Below, piece by piece: positions 27,955-41,546 of a stretch of 64,000 nt of DNA. The position numbers and the translations under genes were made by a program. The DNA lies in assembly GCA_902778105.1 (NCBI GenBank), contig CACYWN010000010.1, positions 1 to 64,000 of the forward strand, in the 5' to 3' direction. Source of the stretch: an uncultured Bacteroidia bacterium (lineage in GTDB: Bacteria > Bacteroidota > Bacteroidia > Bacteroidales > UBA932). Below the pieces are notes generated by a model. That model made no database searches. It was not told the origin of the DNA and saw only the letters and a program-made list of their open reading frames with translations. Within the stretch, counting starts at the first letter, position 1, and each line of letters begins with the position of its first letter.

Positions 27955-28029
27955 TGAGGACTGGCAGATTTGAACTGCCGACCTCTTGCCTGTCAAGCAA
28001 GCGCTCTAAACCAACTGAGCTAAGCCCTC
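27955..28029 (-). tRNA. tRNA-Val (anticodon GAC)
   Basis: This 75-base cloverleaf has acceptor GAGGGCT/AGTCCTC (one G-T), D stem GCTC/GAGC, anticodon stem CTTGC/GCAAG with loop TTGACAG (anticodon GAC), and T stem GGCAG/CTGCC with loop TTCAAAT. The discriminator base is A. CCA is not encoded and must be added by the tRNA nucleotidyltransferase. Confidence 0.97.
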
Positions 28030-28045
28030 ATTCATTTGCGGAATG

Positions 28046-28077
28046 CAAAGGTAGGAACTTTTTTTCATTCTCGCAAG
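28046..28077 (-). promoter_or_regulatory. Promoter of tRNA-Val
   Basis: CTTG (28074-28077), 20 bases, TACCTTTG (28046-28053) on the minus strand: a perfect -7 and near-perfect -33. The tRNA starts 17 bases after the -7 box. Confidence 0.72.
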
Positions 28078-28086
28078 AGTGAAACC

Positions 28087-29316
28087 CTATTTTTTCAACT
28101 TTTCCTCCGCATAGGCCCGGGTCAGCCGGAAAGTTTTCTTGCGGGAGGAGGGAGCTTCAAACATGGCATCGTTCATGACCTGCTCGCAGATGCTGCGGAG
28201 ACCGCGGGCACCGAGTTTCCGCTCGATGGAAGTATCCACGATGAGGTCCAGGACATCCGGATCGATCTCCAGTTTCATCCCGTCCATTTCGAAGAGCTTC
28301 TCGTACTGGCGGACGATGGCGTTCTTGGGCTCGGTCAGGATACGGCGGAGGGAATCCCGGTCCAGCTGGTCCAGATACGTGACGACCGGAAGCCGGCCCA
28401 CGATCTCGGGAATGAGCCCATAGGCACGGAGATCCTGGGCATCGACATACTGAAGGAGGTTGTCCTTGTCGATCCGCTGCTTCTCCTCGGCCCCGAAGCC
28501 GATGATCTGGGTATTCTTGCGCTGGGCGATATGCCGTTCGATTCCCTCGAAGGCACCGCCGCAGATGAACAGGATGTTCTGCGTATCCACATGGATGAAC
28601 TCCTGCTCGGGGTGCTTTCGGCCGCCCTTCGGCGGAACGTTCACCACGTTGCCTTCCAGGAGCTTAAGCATCGCCTGCTGCACGCCCTCGCCCGAAACGT
28701 CGCGGGTGATGGACGGGTTGTCGGACTTGCGGGCGATCTTGTCGATCTCGTCGATGAAGACAATCCCCCGCTCCGCCTTCTTCTGGTCGAAATCGGCCTC
28801 CTGCAGGAGCCGGGTGAGAATACTCTCCACGTCTTCACCCACATAACCGGCCTCCGTCAGGACCGTCGCATCCACGATGGTGAACGGGACATCCAGCTGC
28901 TTGGCGATAGTCTTCGCCAGCAGGGTTTTGCCCGTTCCGGTGGGTCCGACCAGCAGGATGTTGGACTTCTCCAACTCCACACCGTCGTCCGCCTTGTCGA
29001 TCAGATTGTGGCTGATGCGCTTGTAATGGTTGTACACAGCAACGGCCAGCACGACCTTGGCGCGGTCCTGACCGATGACGTACTGGTCCAGGAAGGCCTT
29101 GATGTCCTTGGGTTTGGGAGCCTTGTCCACCGAACCGACCGAAGACGCAGCGCCTTTGGACGGGGTGTGTTCCAGTTCCGCCACATACTGGGCGGCCATC
29201 TTCGCACAATCCGAGCAGATGAACCCGTCGATGCCCTGGAGCATGAACGGGACCTCCGCATCGGACCGGCCGCAAAGGACGCAATGGCTGTGCGTTGTCT
29301 GGGACTTCCTGGCCAT
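28087..29316 (-). CDS. clpX: ATP-dependent protease unfoldase ClpX
   Basis: This 409-residue AAA+ unfoldase recognises, unfolds and feeds proteins into ClpP. The N-terminal zinc domain has CVLCGRSD and CSDC (four cysteines in two CxxC pairs). Walker [14 protein letters not shown] is at about 123-135, Walker B is [12 protein letters not shown], and the ClpP-docking IGF loop is in [11 protein letters not shown]. It is the last gene of the tig-clpP-clpX operon. Its start touches the clpP stop. Length and motif order are normal. Confidence 0.97.
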   Translation of the reverse strand: MARKSQTTHSHCVLCGRSDAEVPFMLQGIDGFICSDCAKMAAQYVAELEHTPSKGAASSVGSVDKAPKPKDIKAFLDQYVIGQDRAKVVLAVAVYNHYKRISHNLIDKADDGVELEKSNILLVGPTGTGKTLLAKTIAKQLDVPFTIVDATVLTEAGYVGEDVESILTRLLQEADFDQKKAERGIVFIDEIDKIARKSDNPSITRDVSGEGVQQAMLKLLEGNVVNVPPKGGRKHPEQEFIHVDTQNILFICGGAFEGIERHIAQRKNTQIIGFGAEEKQRIDKDNLLQYVDAQDLRAYGLIPEIVGRLPVVTYLDQLDRDSLRRILTEPKNAIVRQYEKLFEMDGMKLEIDPDVLDLIVDTSIERKLGARGLRSICEQVMNDAMFEAPSSRKKTFRLTRAYAEEKLKK

Positions 29317-29984
29317 CAGCGGGATTTCTTGTACAGGATTTCGTCGACCATGCCGTAGGCCTTCGCCTCCTCGGCCGTCATCCAGAAGTCGCGGTCCCCG
29401 TCGGCGGTGACGCGCTCAAGCGGCTGACCGCTGTGTTCGGAGATGATGCGGAAGAGCTCGGTACGGGTCTTCTCGATCTCGCGCGCTGCAATGAGGATGT
29501 CGCTGGCCTGGCCCTGGGCACCGCCCAGCGGCTGATGGATCAGGACGCGGGAATGCGGCAGCGCCGTCCGCTTGCCCTTGGTGCCGGCGCAGAGGAGGAC
29601 GGAGCCCATCGAGGCGGCCATACCGGTGCAGACGGTCGCCACATCCGGCTGGACGATCTGCATCGTGTCGTAGATGGCAAGGCCGGAAGAGACCTGACCG
29701 CCCGGCGTGTTCAGGTACAGGGTGATGTCCGCCGCGGAATCGGTGGAAGCCAGGAAAAGGAGCTGGGCCATCACGATATTCGCGACATCGTCGTCGATGG
29801 GGACACCCAGAAAGATGATGCGGTCCATCATCAGGCGGCTGAACACGTCCATCTGCGCGACATTGAGCTTGCGCTCCTCGGTGATGGTCGGGTTGATGTA
29901 GGCATCCAGGGCGGATGCATAACGAGACAGGGTCATCGTACCGATGCCCCTGTCCTTTGCTGCGAATTTCTCGAATTCGTTCAT
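29316..29984 (-). CDS. clpP: ATP-dependent Clp protease proteolytic subunit
   Basis: This 222-residue serine peptidase subunit forms the tetradecameric chamber. Catalytic Ser is in [11 protein letters not shown], His in [13 protein letters not shown], and the Asp lies in the region after [20 protein letters not shown]. The N-terminus [17 protein letters not shown] may be a propeptide. It is co-transcribed with tig upstream and clpX downstream. The 28-base gap to tig consists of a degenerate palindromic repeat. Confidence 0.97.
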   Translation of the reverse strand: MNEFEKFAAKDRGIGTMTLSRYASALDAYINPTITEERKLNVAQMDVFSRLMMDRIIFLGVPIDDDVANIVMAQLLFLASTDSAADITLYLNTPGGQVSSGLAIYDTMQIVQPDVATVCTGMAASMGSVLLCAGTKGKRTALPHSRVLIHQPLGGAQGQASDILIAAREIEKTRTELFRIISEHSGQPLERVTADGDRDFWMTAEEAKAYGMVDEILYKKSR

Positions 29985-29985
29985 A

Positions 29986-30012
29986 GACTCTTCACTTCGT
30001 TCAGAATGCCAC
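29986..30012. repeat. Degenerate TTCGCTTCG-class repeat in the tig-clpP spacer
   Basis: ACTCTTCACTTCGTTCAG then AATGCC resembles the consensus of the elements at 1608-1634 and 813-832. It fills nearly the whole 28-base spacer. Confidence 0.4.
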
Positions 30013-31329
30013 TTACTTCAGCGCACGGAACTTCTCTTCCGAAATCTTCTTGGTCTGGACGGAGACCTTCTCCCGGATGGCGGCGATGGTCTTGTTGTCT
30101 TCCACCTGCTCCTCAAGCCGGCGGACCTGGTTCTCATCCTCCAGGACGTTGCGGGCGGAGCTCTTGATCAGTTCCTGCGGGACATTGCCCATGCCGTACA
30201 TCGCATACTGGTAGGCGACGAAGCTTTCGGCGGCCTCCTCGAGGTCCTGCTTCTCCACCTTGAGGCCGAGTTTCTGCATCATATAGCCACGGACAAGCTG
30301 CCACTTGAAGTCCGTGATGAAGCCCGGGAATTCCTTCTCGACTTCCTCGGCGGAGTACTTGCCCTCATTGGCATACACGAGCCAGCGCTTCAGGAAGGCT
30401 TCCGGAAGCTCCACAGCGGCCTTGTCCACGAAATACTTGCGGACATCGTTGCCGAAGCGGTAGTTGGATTCCTGGGTATGGTTCGCACGGATCCGCTCGG
30501 CGACTTTCTCCATGAACTGCTCCTCGGAGGTGACGGCGCCCTCGCCGAACATTTTGTCCCAGGTCTCCTGGTTGGATTCGGCGGCGACGAAGGTCTTCAC
30601 GTTCACGACGGTGAAGGTGAACATCGGATCCAGTTCGGCAAGCTTCGCCTTGTCCACCTTGAGCATCGACGCGCGGTCGGTCTCGTTCTCGAAGGCCTCG
30701 TTCACATTGAGCGTGACCTTCTCACCGGCCTTCTTGCCGACGAACATCGGGCGGGCCAGTTCGGACACCTGGGCCAGGGAGACATATACGCCTTCGGCGC
30801 TGTGGCTGTCATTGGCGATGTCGGCGACGATATAGTCATTCTCACCGGCGGCCTCGCCTTCCTGCAGCGAACCGTACTGCTGAAGCATCTGGGCACGCAT
30901 GGCCTTCTTGGCATCTTCGGTCACATTGATCTCGTAGTAAGGGATCTTGTCGCCCTCACCCACCTCGAAGGTCAGCTCCGGCGTCTGGGCGATGTCGAAC
31001 TTGAAGGTGAAATCGTTGCCGGCCTTCCACTCGAGCTGCGGCTGGTCTTCCGCCGGAAGCGGTTCGCCCACCACGCGGATCTTCTCCTCGCGGATAAAGT
31101 TGTCAAGCTGCTCGGAGACCAGGGAGTTCACGCTCTCGTAAAGGGCCTGGTCGCCATAGAAGCGCTGGATGAGGGACATCGGGGCCATTCCCTTGCGGAA
31201 CCCTTTGATGTCGGCGCGGCGGCGGTATTCGTTCAGTCTTTTCTTGAGGGCGTCGGCGTAGTCGGCGGCGGCGATTTCGATGCCCACCTGGTAGTTCAGG
31301 GCATCGGGCTGGGTTTTGGTAATGTTCAT
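30013..31329 (-). CDS. tig: Trigger factor
   Basis: This 438-residue ribosome-bound chaperone meets nascent chains. The N-terminal ribosome-binding region includes KGFRKGMAPMSLIQRFYG at about 43-60, close to the usual GFRxGKxP signature. A central PPIase-like domain and a long helical C-terminal domain follow, in the divergent form found in Bacteroidota. The first gene of the tig-clpP-clpX unit, it has a promoter box TATCTTTG 36 bases upstream of the ATG. Confidence 0.94.
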   Translation of the reverse strand: MNITKTQPDALNYQVGIEIAAADYADALKKRLNEYRRRADIKGFRKGMAPMSLIQRFYGDQALYESVNSLVSEQLDNFIREEKIRVVGEPLPAEDQPQLEWKAGNDFTFKFDIAQTPELTFEVGEGDKIPYYEINVTEDAKKAMRAQMLQQYGSLQEGEAAGENDYIVADIANDSHSAEGVYVSLAQVSELARPMFVGKKAGEKVTLNVNEAFENETDRASMLKVDKAKLAELDPMFTFTVVNVKTFVAAESNQETWDKMFGEGAVTSEEQFMEKVAERIRANHTQESNYRFGNDVRKYFVDKAAVELPEAFLKRWLVYANEGKYSAEEVEKEFPGFITDFKWQLVRGYMMQKLGLKVEKQDLEEAAESFVAYQYAMYGMGNVPQELIKSSARNVLEDENQVRRLEEQVEDNKTIAAIREKVSVQTKKISEEKFRALK

Positions 31330-31365
31330 TGTATCGTTTAGTTTATATTAATCTGAAAAGGGGCG

Positions 31366-31396
31366 CAAAGATAGTAAAAAAACGGCGAAGTAACAA
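31366..31396 (-). promoter_or_regulatory. Promoter of the tig-clpP-clpX operon
   Basis: TATCTTTG (31366-31373, minus strand) is a perfect -7 box. TGTT at 31393-31396, 19 bases upstream, is a weak -33. Confidence 0.6.
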
Positions 31397-31401
31397 CCGG
31401 C

Positions 31402-35452
<4,051 letters not shown>

Positions 35453-35466
35453 TCAATATAAACGTA

Positions 35467-35498
35467 CAAATATAGCAAAAATATATCAGAAATTCAAG
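35467..35498 (-). promoter_or_regulatory. gyrB: Promoter of gyrB
   Basis: CTTG (35495-35498), 20 bases, TATATTTG (35467-35474) on the minus strand. It overlaps the last codons of the upstream barrel gene. Confidence 0.68.
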
Positions 35499-37180
35499 AG
35501 GATCCCGGCCGTAAAGTACATTCCCGCCTGGGCGTGGACGGGGATCCGCTGGATGGCCTGTCCAAGCAGGTTTCCGCCCTTGACCCAGAAGCCGAAATGG
35601 CGGGTGAAACGGTACTCGGCGTTCAGGCCGAGATCCACCCAGCCGGGAACCACAAGCAGCGACATCGACCTATAGCTGGAACGGCGGCGGGTGGACCATG
35701 CGACGTCCAGTCCTGCCGTGAAACGGTCGCCCCAATGCCAGGCCGGCCGGATCCATCCGACGAAGGACGCGGGCGTAAAGACGGACTCGGCGGAAAGGTC
35801 GGTCCAACGGTACGCCATCTTGCCGTCCACCGTCACGTGGTCGGACTTCCAGCCATAATCGAGTTCGACGAAGAGGAGGTTGTAGTCCGACTCATACAGG
35901 GCCGTCTGGTAATGGCTGCGGTCATCGAAGGCAAACCCTTCCACCGGCGCGAACTTCCAGCGGGCATAGCCGCTCTGGAGGTCATACCGGAAGCGGCTGG
36001 CGATGTTGCCGCGGGCGCCCAGCATGGCACGGATCCGTTCCCGGGAATGCCCGAACTCATTCACCCCGCTGAACGGAGATGAGAAGAAGCGGCCGGACAG
36101 CGTATGGAAGCGGTCCCCTCCGGTCGCAGAGGTCTGAAGGATCAGGCGGTCGTCCAGCAAGTGGAAGTCCACATGGACATCCGGATAAAGGATGCCTGAA
36201 GGGTGGCGGTACTGCTCCGGCCAGACGGAGAAATCGTCGGAATAGATGAAAGAGGAGACGCGGGCGCCGAGGCTGAATCCCCAGCAGTCCAGCGAGAATT
36301 CATATTTCGGCGTGACGGAAAGCAGGCCCGTGTAGCCGGCCATGTCTCCCCGGTAACGCACCAGGTCCACATCCAGGTCCGCCACGATCCGCCGCCCTTC
36401 CCCCAGGACAGAGCCGAATGTCCCGTCCATCGCAAACAGGCTCTCCGTAAAGTCGGAAGAAACCACGCCCAGGGACTCGTGCGAGAAGTCGCTGCCGAAG
36501 AAATGGTAGTTCACGGCCGCATCATACAGGAAATGGGGTTCATCCGTGGGGAAGGAACGGACCCTGCCCGCCGCTTCCAGACCGCCCATCTTCTGATAGT
36601 GATAAGCGTCATTGGCCATCCGGTTCCGGTAGCCAAGGTCCAGGGTGGCCACGCCGCCCTCCCAGGCATAGGTCCCGTCCACGCCGGCCTTGGTGTCGGC
36701 GAGGTATCCGCCCATCCTCTCCCCGGAAGGGACCAGCAGATGGACGTCGTTTTCCTGTTTGGTGTCGAACTGATGATACTTGCCGAAATAGGAGCGGTGA
36801 TTCGCATACACGTCCACCTGCAGATTCTCCCTGCGGAGCGGAGCCCAGACCAGTTCCAGTTCCGGATGCAGGGTATACCCCGCTCCGAGACGGAGATAGA
36901 AGCGCTCCTGGGTGGAAGGACGGGGAGTGGGTTTCAACTGCACGTAATAGGGCTTGAACTCATAGGCTCCCTGATACGGTTTTTCGAAGACGGAATAGTC
37001 GAAATCCAGGTTGAACTGCATCACCGTGTCCGGCACGGCAAGGACCTGGGCAGGCTTGACGATCGAGGCTGCGCCGCCCTCATAGGCGTTCGTGACCTCC
37101 ACGGTGGGATTGAGGTTCTGTCCATAGGCCAGGGCGGACACCGCCGCCAGAAGGGCCGTCGAAAGGATATGCTGTCTCAT
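35486..37180 (-). CDS. Outer-membrane beta-barrel protein, unknown role
   Basis: This 564-residue exported protein has a signal peptide (cut near ALAYGQ). After a short linker, amphipathic strands with many aromatic residues alternate (for example RFYLRLGAGYTLHPELELVWAP) to the terminal strand MYFTAGILLNF, ending in Phe as outer-membrane barrels do. There is no plug domain, so it is not a standard TonB receptor. It follows the large periplasmic TPR gene after seven bases, and the two probably form a secretion or assembly pair; the substrate is unknown. Confidence 0.8.
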   Translation of the reverse strand: MRQHILSTALLAAVSALAYGQNLNPTVEVTNAYEGGAASIVKPAQVLAVPDTVMQFNLDFDYSVFEKPYQGAYEFKPYYVQLKPTPRPSTQERFYLRLGAGYTLHPELELVWAPLRRENLQVDVYANHRSYFGKYHQFDTKQENDVHLLVPSGERMGGYLADTKAGVDGTYAWEGGVATLDLGYRNRMANDAYHYQKMGGLEAAGRVRSFPTDEPHFLYDAAVNYHFFGSDFSHESLGVVSSDFTESLFAMDGTFGSVLGEGRRIVADLDVDLVRYRGDMAGYTGLLSVTPKYEFSLDCWGFSLGARVSSFIYSDDFSVWPEQYRHPSGILYPDVHVDFHLLDDRLILQTSATGGDRFHTLSGRFFSSPFSGVNEFGHSRERIRAMLGARGNIASRFRYDLQSGYARWKFAPVEGFAFDDRSHYQTALYESDYNLLFVELDYGWKSDHVTVDGKMAYRWTDLSAESVFTPASFVGWIRPAWHWGDRFTAGLDVAWSTRRRSSYRSMSLLVVPGWVDLGLNAEYRFTRHFGFWVKGGNLLGQAIQRIPVHAQAGMYFTAGILLNF

Positions 37181-37187
37181 CTCGTTG

Positions 37188-40130
37188 CTAGTTAGGAAGT
37201 TTACGCAGACGCAGGGCTACCTGGTCCAGGACATCGTCGCCGGGACCGTATGCCGTGTAACCGGACTTGATACTCTCGAAGGTAGCCTTGGCCTGGGCCA
37301 TGTTCCCGTTCTCGGCGAAGGTGTCTCCGAGGACGATGAAAGCCTTGGCCAGCCAATAGTTCTGTCCGCCCGCCTTGCCGGCGAAATCATAAACCTTTTC
37401 CTGGATTCCGTTGAAATCGGCCCGGTCGAACTGGTCCTGGATGATCAGGTAGGCAGCCTCGGCCCCCTCGTCGGTGGAAGGATCCCTGGCGAGCTGCGAG
37501 AACAGGCCGTAAGCCTCGGCGCGGCGGCTCATCCCGAGGCAGGACTTGGCGCTCACATACAGGGCTTCCCGTTTCTCGGCCTCCGTGGCACGGCGGTCGG
37601 AACGGACGGGAGTCGCAGCGGACAGGGCGTCTTCATATTCGCGGGCCCGGAAGGCCGAACGCATCATACCCAGCGAAGCGGCATACTTGTTCTCGTCCAT
37701 CCGCGCGTTTTCCTGCAGCTTCTGATAGGCCCCATAAGCCTTCCCATAACGCTCCAGGCCGAAAGACAGGTCGGCGAAATGCAGATAGGCCGTTTCCAGG
37801 AACGGGGCTTCCAGACCGCGGTCCAGGGCGATGGCATAATGGTCGCAGGCCTTTTCCTTATCACCCAGGCCCCGGTAACTCTCAGCGAGGTAGAACTCGG
37901 CCTCCGTCACCTTGGAGCCGGAAGGATACTTCTCCAGATAGCTCCTGAAAGTGGATTCCGCCTTGGCGTAGTTGCCGGAGAGGAAGATCTCCTCCGCCGT
38001 GCCGAAATACATGGCCTCTTTCTGGTCATCCGTCCGGGCCACCTTGTCGCCCAGGCTGTTGACATAGGCCAGGTAAGCATCCGGTTCCTGGCGGGTGCGG
38101 TAAATGGATTCGATGGCGAGCAGGGCATCATCGGCATAGTCACCGCCCTGCTGCGCGACTTGCTTGTAATAGTCCAGCGCCTTCGCGTCGTCTCCCCCGT
38201 TCCTGGCGATCATAGCCAGTTCCAGGAGGGACTTGGCTGCAAAGGAAGGATCGTCGGTCGCGCTGCGGAGCGTACGGAAGGTACGGACGGCATCGTCCTC
38301 CTCCCCGACGGAAACATAAGCGCGGCCCAGTTCGTACATCGCCTCGGAATAGTAAGGAGAAGAAGGATCCGCCTGCTTCACGCGCTCCAGGAACTGGACC
38401 TTGCGCGGAAAGTCGCGGACCAGGCCGCAGGCGACACCGGCCCGGAAATACGGATAGATGTCGTCCGGATCCGGATAGTCGGCCAGCTTGCGCTCGAAGG
38501 CGGCGATGGCCGTCGTATAATCCTTCTGGAAGAAGTAGCAGTCCCCGATCCGGGTCTCGGCATCGGAGCCGAACGCGTCGTGACGGCCCTCCAGGTAATT
38601 GTTGAACCACTTCAGGGCGGCAGGATAGTCACCCTCCTTGAAATACGTATAGGCGAGGTTATACGGAATCAAATCCCCTTCCCGCCTGCCGTCCAGGGCC
38701 GACAGGTTGTACAGGTCCATCAGGACGCTCCTCGCATCGCCATATTTCTCGTCGCGGAAATAGGACTCCGCCACCCAGTACCGGGACAGCTGGTTGAACG
38801 GGTCGTGCCGGGGACTGTAGTAAGCGGCGGCCTTCAGATACGGGACCGCGTCCCGCCAGGAACCGTTGCCGATCAGCTGGCCGGCCCTAAGGAAATAGGC
38901 CTTCATGTAGTTGGACTGCATCCGGGGATCCAGTTCGTCGATGTTGTCGTAGGCGGCGACGGCGGCCTCGTAGTCGTGGTTCGCCAGGGCGGCCATCGCC
39001 ATGTAGCTGTAGATCTGGTCACCCTTGGCCAGGGCGTCATAGCGCTTCATGTAGTCGTTGAAGGCCGACACGTCGTTGTTCAGGTCGAACGCGAGTTTGG
39101 CATAATTGAAATACGCGTCCTCCTGGATATCCTTGTTGAACCCGAGGGCGGCCGCCTCCTTGAAAGCGTCCAGCGCGGCCACCTTGTTGCGCAGCTGGAT
39201 GTAGCTGTAGCCCATCTGGTAGTTGGCGATCTGGCCCAGGGAATCCGTCCGTTCGGGCATCTGGCTGAAATTGTCCACGGCGCCCTGCCAGTCCTTCACG
39301 CTGTACATGACGGAGCCGGCATAGAAATAGTCCGAGCGGTTGCGGGCCGTCTTCCCCGCAAGGTTCTTCTGGTAATAGGAACGGGCTTTTTCCGTGTCTC
39401 CGAGGACCAGATAGGACTCGGACATGATGCGCGCGAGGTGGGGCTGCCGGTCCTCGGGGACCTTGTCGAAAAGGTCCTCCCCGAACTTCACCACATACGG
39501 ATAGTCCTTTTCCATGAAGCGGCACTCCAGGATATAGTAGTTCGCCAGCTGGGTGAAACGGGGGTCGGAGGAAGATTCGGCGAACCAGTCCGCCGCCTCC
39601 CGGAAATCGCCCTGCGAATAGCAGACATAGCCGAGGGAATACTGGCCAGGGGCCGTATAGTCGGAGTACGGGAGCGTCTGCATCCGCTCGAACAGGGTCC
39701 GGGCAAGGGACAGGTCACCGCTTCCAAATGCGCTGTAAGCCTTCTTGTAAGCAAATTCCGGGACCTCCTCCTTCGCAATCTCGGACTGGGAGACGCAGTC
39801 GAACCGGTAGGAAGCGCCCTCGTAGTCCTCCCGGTCGAACAGGTCCTGCGCCCACCGGAAATTCACCCGGGGAACCAGGATGGATTCGGGCCAGCGGTCC
39901 AGGAAGGATTCCGCCAGCTTCTCATACCCTTCGGAGCGCATCTCGATGGCGCAAAGGGCGGCATAGCCTTCGGCCTCGCTGCCGGGAATCCGTTCGAAAA
40001 GGCGGGCGGCCTCCGCGTACATCCCGTGCCCGTAAAGCTCCAGGGCGCGGCTATATTCCGGTGACTGTGCCGACGCGGCCGTCACGAGGAGGGCGGCCGT
40101 CACGGCCAGGAAGAGTCTTTTTGTCATCAT
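37188..40130 (-). CDS. Large exported tetratricopeptide repeat protein
   Basis: This protein of about 980 residues has a signal peptide (cut near AASAQS) and then almost only TPR-like helical pairs from about residue 25 to the end (for example YGHGMYAEAARLFERIPGSE and SVGEEDDAVRTFRTLR). Some stretches resemble the BamD/YbgF kind of outer-membrane lipid-associated TPR proteins, but there is no lipobox. It precedes the barrel gene and is likely its partner in the envelope. Two adjacent ATG codons (40130, 40127) are possible starts. A TATTTTTG box lies 16 bases upstream. Confidence 0.87.
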   Translation of the reverse strand: MMTKRLFLAVTAALLVTAASAQSPEYSRALELYGHGMYAEAARLFERIPGSEAEGYAALCAIEMRSEGYEKLAESFLDRWPESILVPRVNFRWAQDLFDREDYEGASYRFDCVSQSEIAKEEVPEFAYKKAYSAFGSGDLSLARTLFERMQTLPYSDYTAPGQYSLGYVCYSQGDFREAADWFAESSSDPRFTQLANYYILECRFMEKDYPYVVKFGEDLFDKVPEDRQPHLARIMSESYLVLGDTEKARSYYQKNLAGKTARNRSDYFYAGSVMYSVKDWQGAVDNFSQMPERTDSLGQIANYQMGYSYIQLRNKVAALDAFKEAAALGFNKDIQEDAYFNYAKLAFDLNNDVSAFNDYMKRYDALAKGDQIYSYMAMAALANHDYEAAVAAYDNIDELDPRMQSNYMKAYFLRAGQLIGNGSWRDAVPYLKAAAYYSPRHDPFNQLSRYWVAESYFRDEKYGDARSVLMDLYNLSALDGRREGDLIPYNLAYTYFKEGDYPAALKWFNNYLEGRHDAFGSDAETRIGDCYFFQKDYTTAIAAFERKLADYPDPDDIYPYFRAGVACGLVRDFPRKVQFLERVKQADPSSPYYSEAMYELGRAYVSVGEEDDAVRTFRTLRSATDDPSFAAKSLLELAMIARNGGDDAKALDYYKQVAQQGGDYADDALLAIESIYRTRQEPDAYLAYVNSLGDKVARTDDQKEAMYFGTAEEIFLSGNYAKAESTFRSYLEKYPSGSKVTEAEFYLAESYRGLGDKEKACDHYAIALDRGLEAPFLETAYLHFADLSFGLERYGKAYGAYQKLQENARMDENKYAASLGMMRSAFRAREYEDALSAATPVRSDRRATEAEKREALYVSAKSCLGMSRRAEAYGLFSQLARDPSTDEGAEAAYLIIQDQFDRADFNGIQEKVYDFAGKAGGQNYWLAKAFIVLGDTFAENGNMAQAKATFESIKSGYTAYGPGDDVLDQVALRLRKLPN

Positions 40131-40146
40131 CGTCTGTATTATTGTA

Positions 40147-40154
40147 CAAAAATA
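40147..40154 (-). promoter_or_regulatory. -7 box of the TPR-barrel operon
   Basis: TATTTTTG on the minus strand, perfect TAnnTTTG, 16 bases before the first ATG. Confidence 0.55.
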
Positions 40155-40168
40155 CGAATTTTTCTGAT

Positions 40169-40176
40169 TATCTTTG
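40169..40176 (+). promoter_or_regulatory. -7 box of the FtsE-like gene
   Basis: TATCTTTG on the plus strand is a perfect TAnnTTTG box, 21 bases before the ATG at 40198; divergent from the TPR promoter. Confidence 0.55.
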
Positions 40177-40197
40177 TCTATCACAGTCCAAAAACGC

Positions 40198-40899
40198 ATG
40201 GAACCCTTGATCCAATTCAGCGGCGCGGACATCCTGGGCGGAGACAGCGTCGTCATCTACGGCCTTGACATGACCATCATGCCGGGAGATTTCGTGTACA
40301 TCGTCGGCAAGGTGGGCAGCGGAAAGACCTCCATCATCCGGACCATCACGGCGGAAAACCGCCTCACGGCCGGGGAAGGCATGGTCTGCGGGTTCAACCT
40401 CCGGGGTATCCGTACAAAAGACATACCGATGCTGCGCCGGCGGCTGGGCGTCGTCTTCCAGGACTTCCAGCTGCTGATGGACCGGTCGGTGGAATCCAAC
40501 CTCGAATTCGTCCTCCGGGCTACGGGCTGGAAGGACCGCGTCGCCATCGACACCCGGATCAACGAAGTTCTCGAAGACGTGGGAATGGCTACCAAGGCCC
40601 ACAAGATGCCCCACCAGCTCTCCGGCGGCGAGCAGCAGCGCATCGCCATCGCCCGGGCCCTCCTGAACCGGCCACAGGTGATCCTCGCCGACGAGCCGAC
40701 CGGCAACCTGGACGGCGAGACGGCCGACGGCATCCTCAAACTCCTCCGCAAGCTCAACGAGGAAGGCACGGCCATCGTGATGGTCACGCACAACCGCTCC
40801 ATTTTCGAACGCTACTCCGGCCGGGTCTTCTCCTGCGCCGACGAGCACTGCACCGAACAGTTCGAGGACAATACTTTCGACCTGGAGCTGACGATATGA
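40198..40899 (+). CDS. ftsE: FtsE-like ABC transporter ATPase
   Basis: This 233-residue ATP-binding subunit has Walker [10 protein letters not shown], signature [16 protein letters not shown], Walker [15 protein letters not shown] and a D-loop with the switch His in MVTHN. It best fits the FtsE/LolD/MacB group, and FtsE is favoured by size. FtsE works with FtsX to control murein hydrolases at division. No ftsX is next to it, so the partner is elsewhere. It overlaps nth by four bases. ATG at 40198 follows a perfect -7 box. Confidence 0.85.
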   Translation: MEPLIQFSGADILGGDSVVIYGLDMTIMPGDFVYIVGKVGSGKTSIIRTITAENRLTAGEGMVCGFNLRGIRTKDIPMLRRRLGVVFQDFQLLMDRSVESNLEFVLRATGWKDRVAIDTRINEVLEDVGMATKAHKMPHQLSGGEQQRIAIARALLNRPQVILADEPTGNLDGETADGILKLLRKLNEEGTAIVMVTHNRSIFERYSGRVFSCADEHCTEQFEDNTFDLELTI

Positions 40900-41546
40900 C
40901 ACGCAAGGAACGCTTCGCAGGCATCGTGGACTGGTTCGAATCGAACGTCCCCGTCGCCGAGACCGAACTCCACTACGGGAACCCCTATCAGCTGCTGGTG
41001 GCCGTCATCCTGTCGGCCCAGTGCACCGACCGACGGGTGAACATGGTCACCCCTCCCTTGTACGAGCGCTTCCCCACCCCGCAAGACCTGGCTTCCGCCA
41101 CCTTCGACGAGGTGTATCCCTATGTCAAAAGCGTTTCCTATCCCAATTCCAAGGCGACGCACCTCATCGCGATGGCGCAGAAACTCTTGGCCGATTTCGG
41201 CGGCGAAGTACCCTCCGACATCGATGCGCTGATGAGCCTTCCGGGCGTCGGCCGCAAGACGGCGAACGTCATCGCCTCCGTCGTCTATGACAAACCCGTC
41301 ATCGCCGTGGACACCCATGTCTTCCGCGTCTCGCACCGGCTCGGGCTTTCGGACGGCAAGACCCCCCTTGACGTGGAACGGGACCTGGAGCGGTACATTC
41401 CGGAGCACCTGCGGGCACGCTCCCACCACTGGCTCATCCTCCACGGCCGATACACCTGTACCGCCCGTAGTCCCAAGTGTGAAGGATGCGGACTTACCGA
41501 CTGGTGCCGGCAGTACGCGACGGAGTATAGAAAAACAGGATTGTAA
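40896..41546 (+). CDS. nth: Endonuclease III
   Basis: This 216-residue base-excision repair glycosylase/AP lyase removes oxidised pyrimidines. The helix-hairpin-helix LPGVGRKTANVIAS includes the catalytic Lys, and VDTHVFRVSHRLGL includes the catalytic Asp. The four-cysteine iron-sulphur loop is near the C-terminus (CTARSPKCEGCGLTDWC). It overlaps the FtsE-like gene (ATGA) and is translated with it. Its 3' end overlaps the convergent CPBP gene by 53 bases. Confidence 0.96.
   Translation: MTRKERFAGIVDWFESNVPVAETELHYGNPYQLLVAVILSAQCTDRRVNMVTPPLYERFPTPQDLASATFDEVYPYVKSVSYPNSKATHLIAMAQKLLADFGGEVPSDIDALMSLPGVGRKTANVIASVVYDKPVIAVDTHVFRVSHRLGLSDGKTPLDVERDLERYIPEHLRARSHHWLILHGRYTCTARSPKCEGCGLTDWCRQYATEYRKTGL

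Noticed and set aside
37185-40064. Very long open frame on the plus strand opposite the TPR gene (also opposite the patatin, GH106 and other genes)
   Set aside because: Antisense frames stay open because of high GC codon use; the sense frames have signal peptides, domain motifs and promoters, and the antisense products have no recognisable features.
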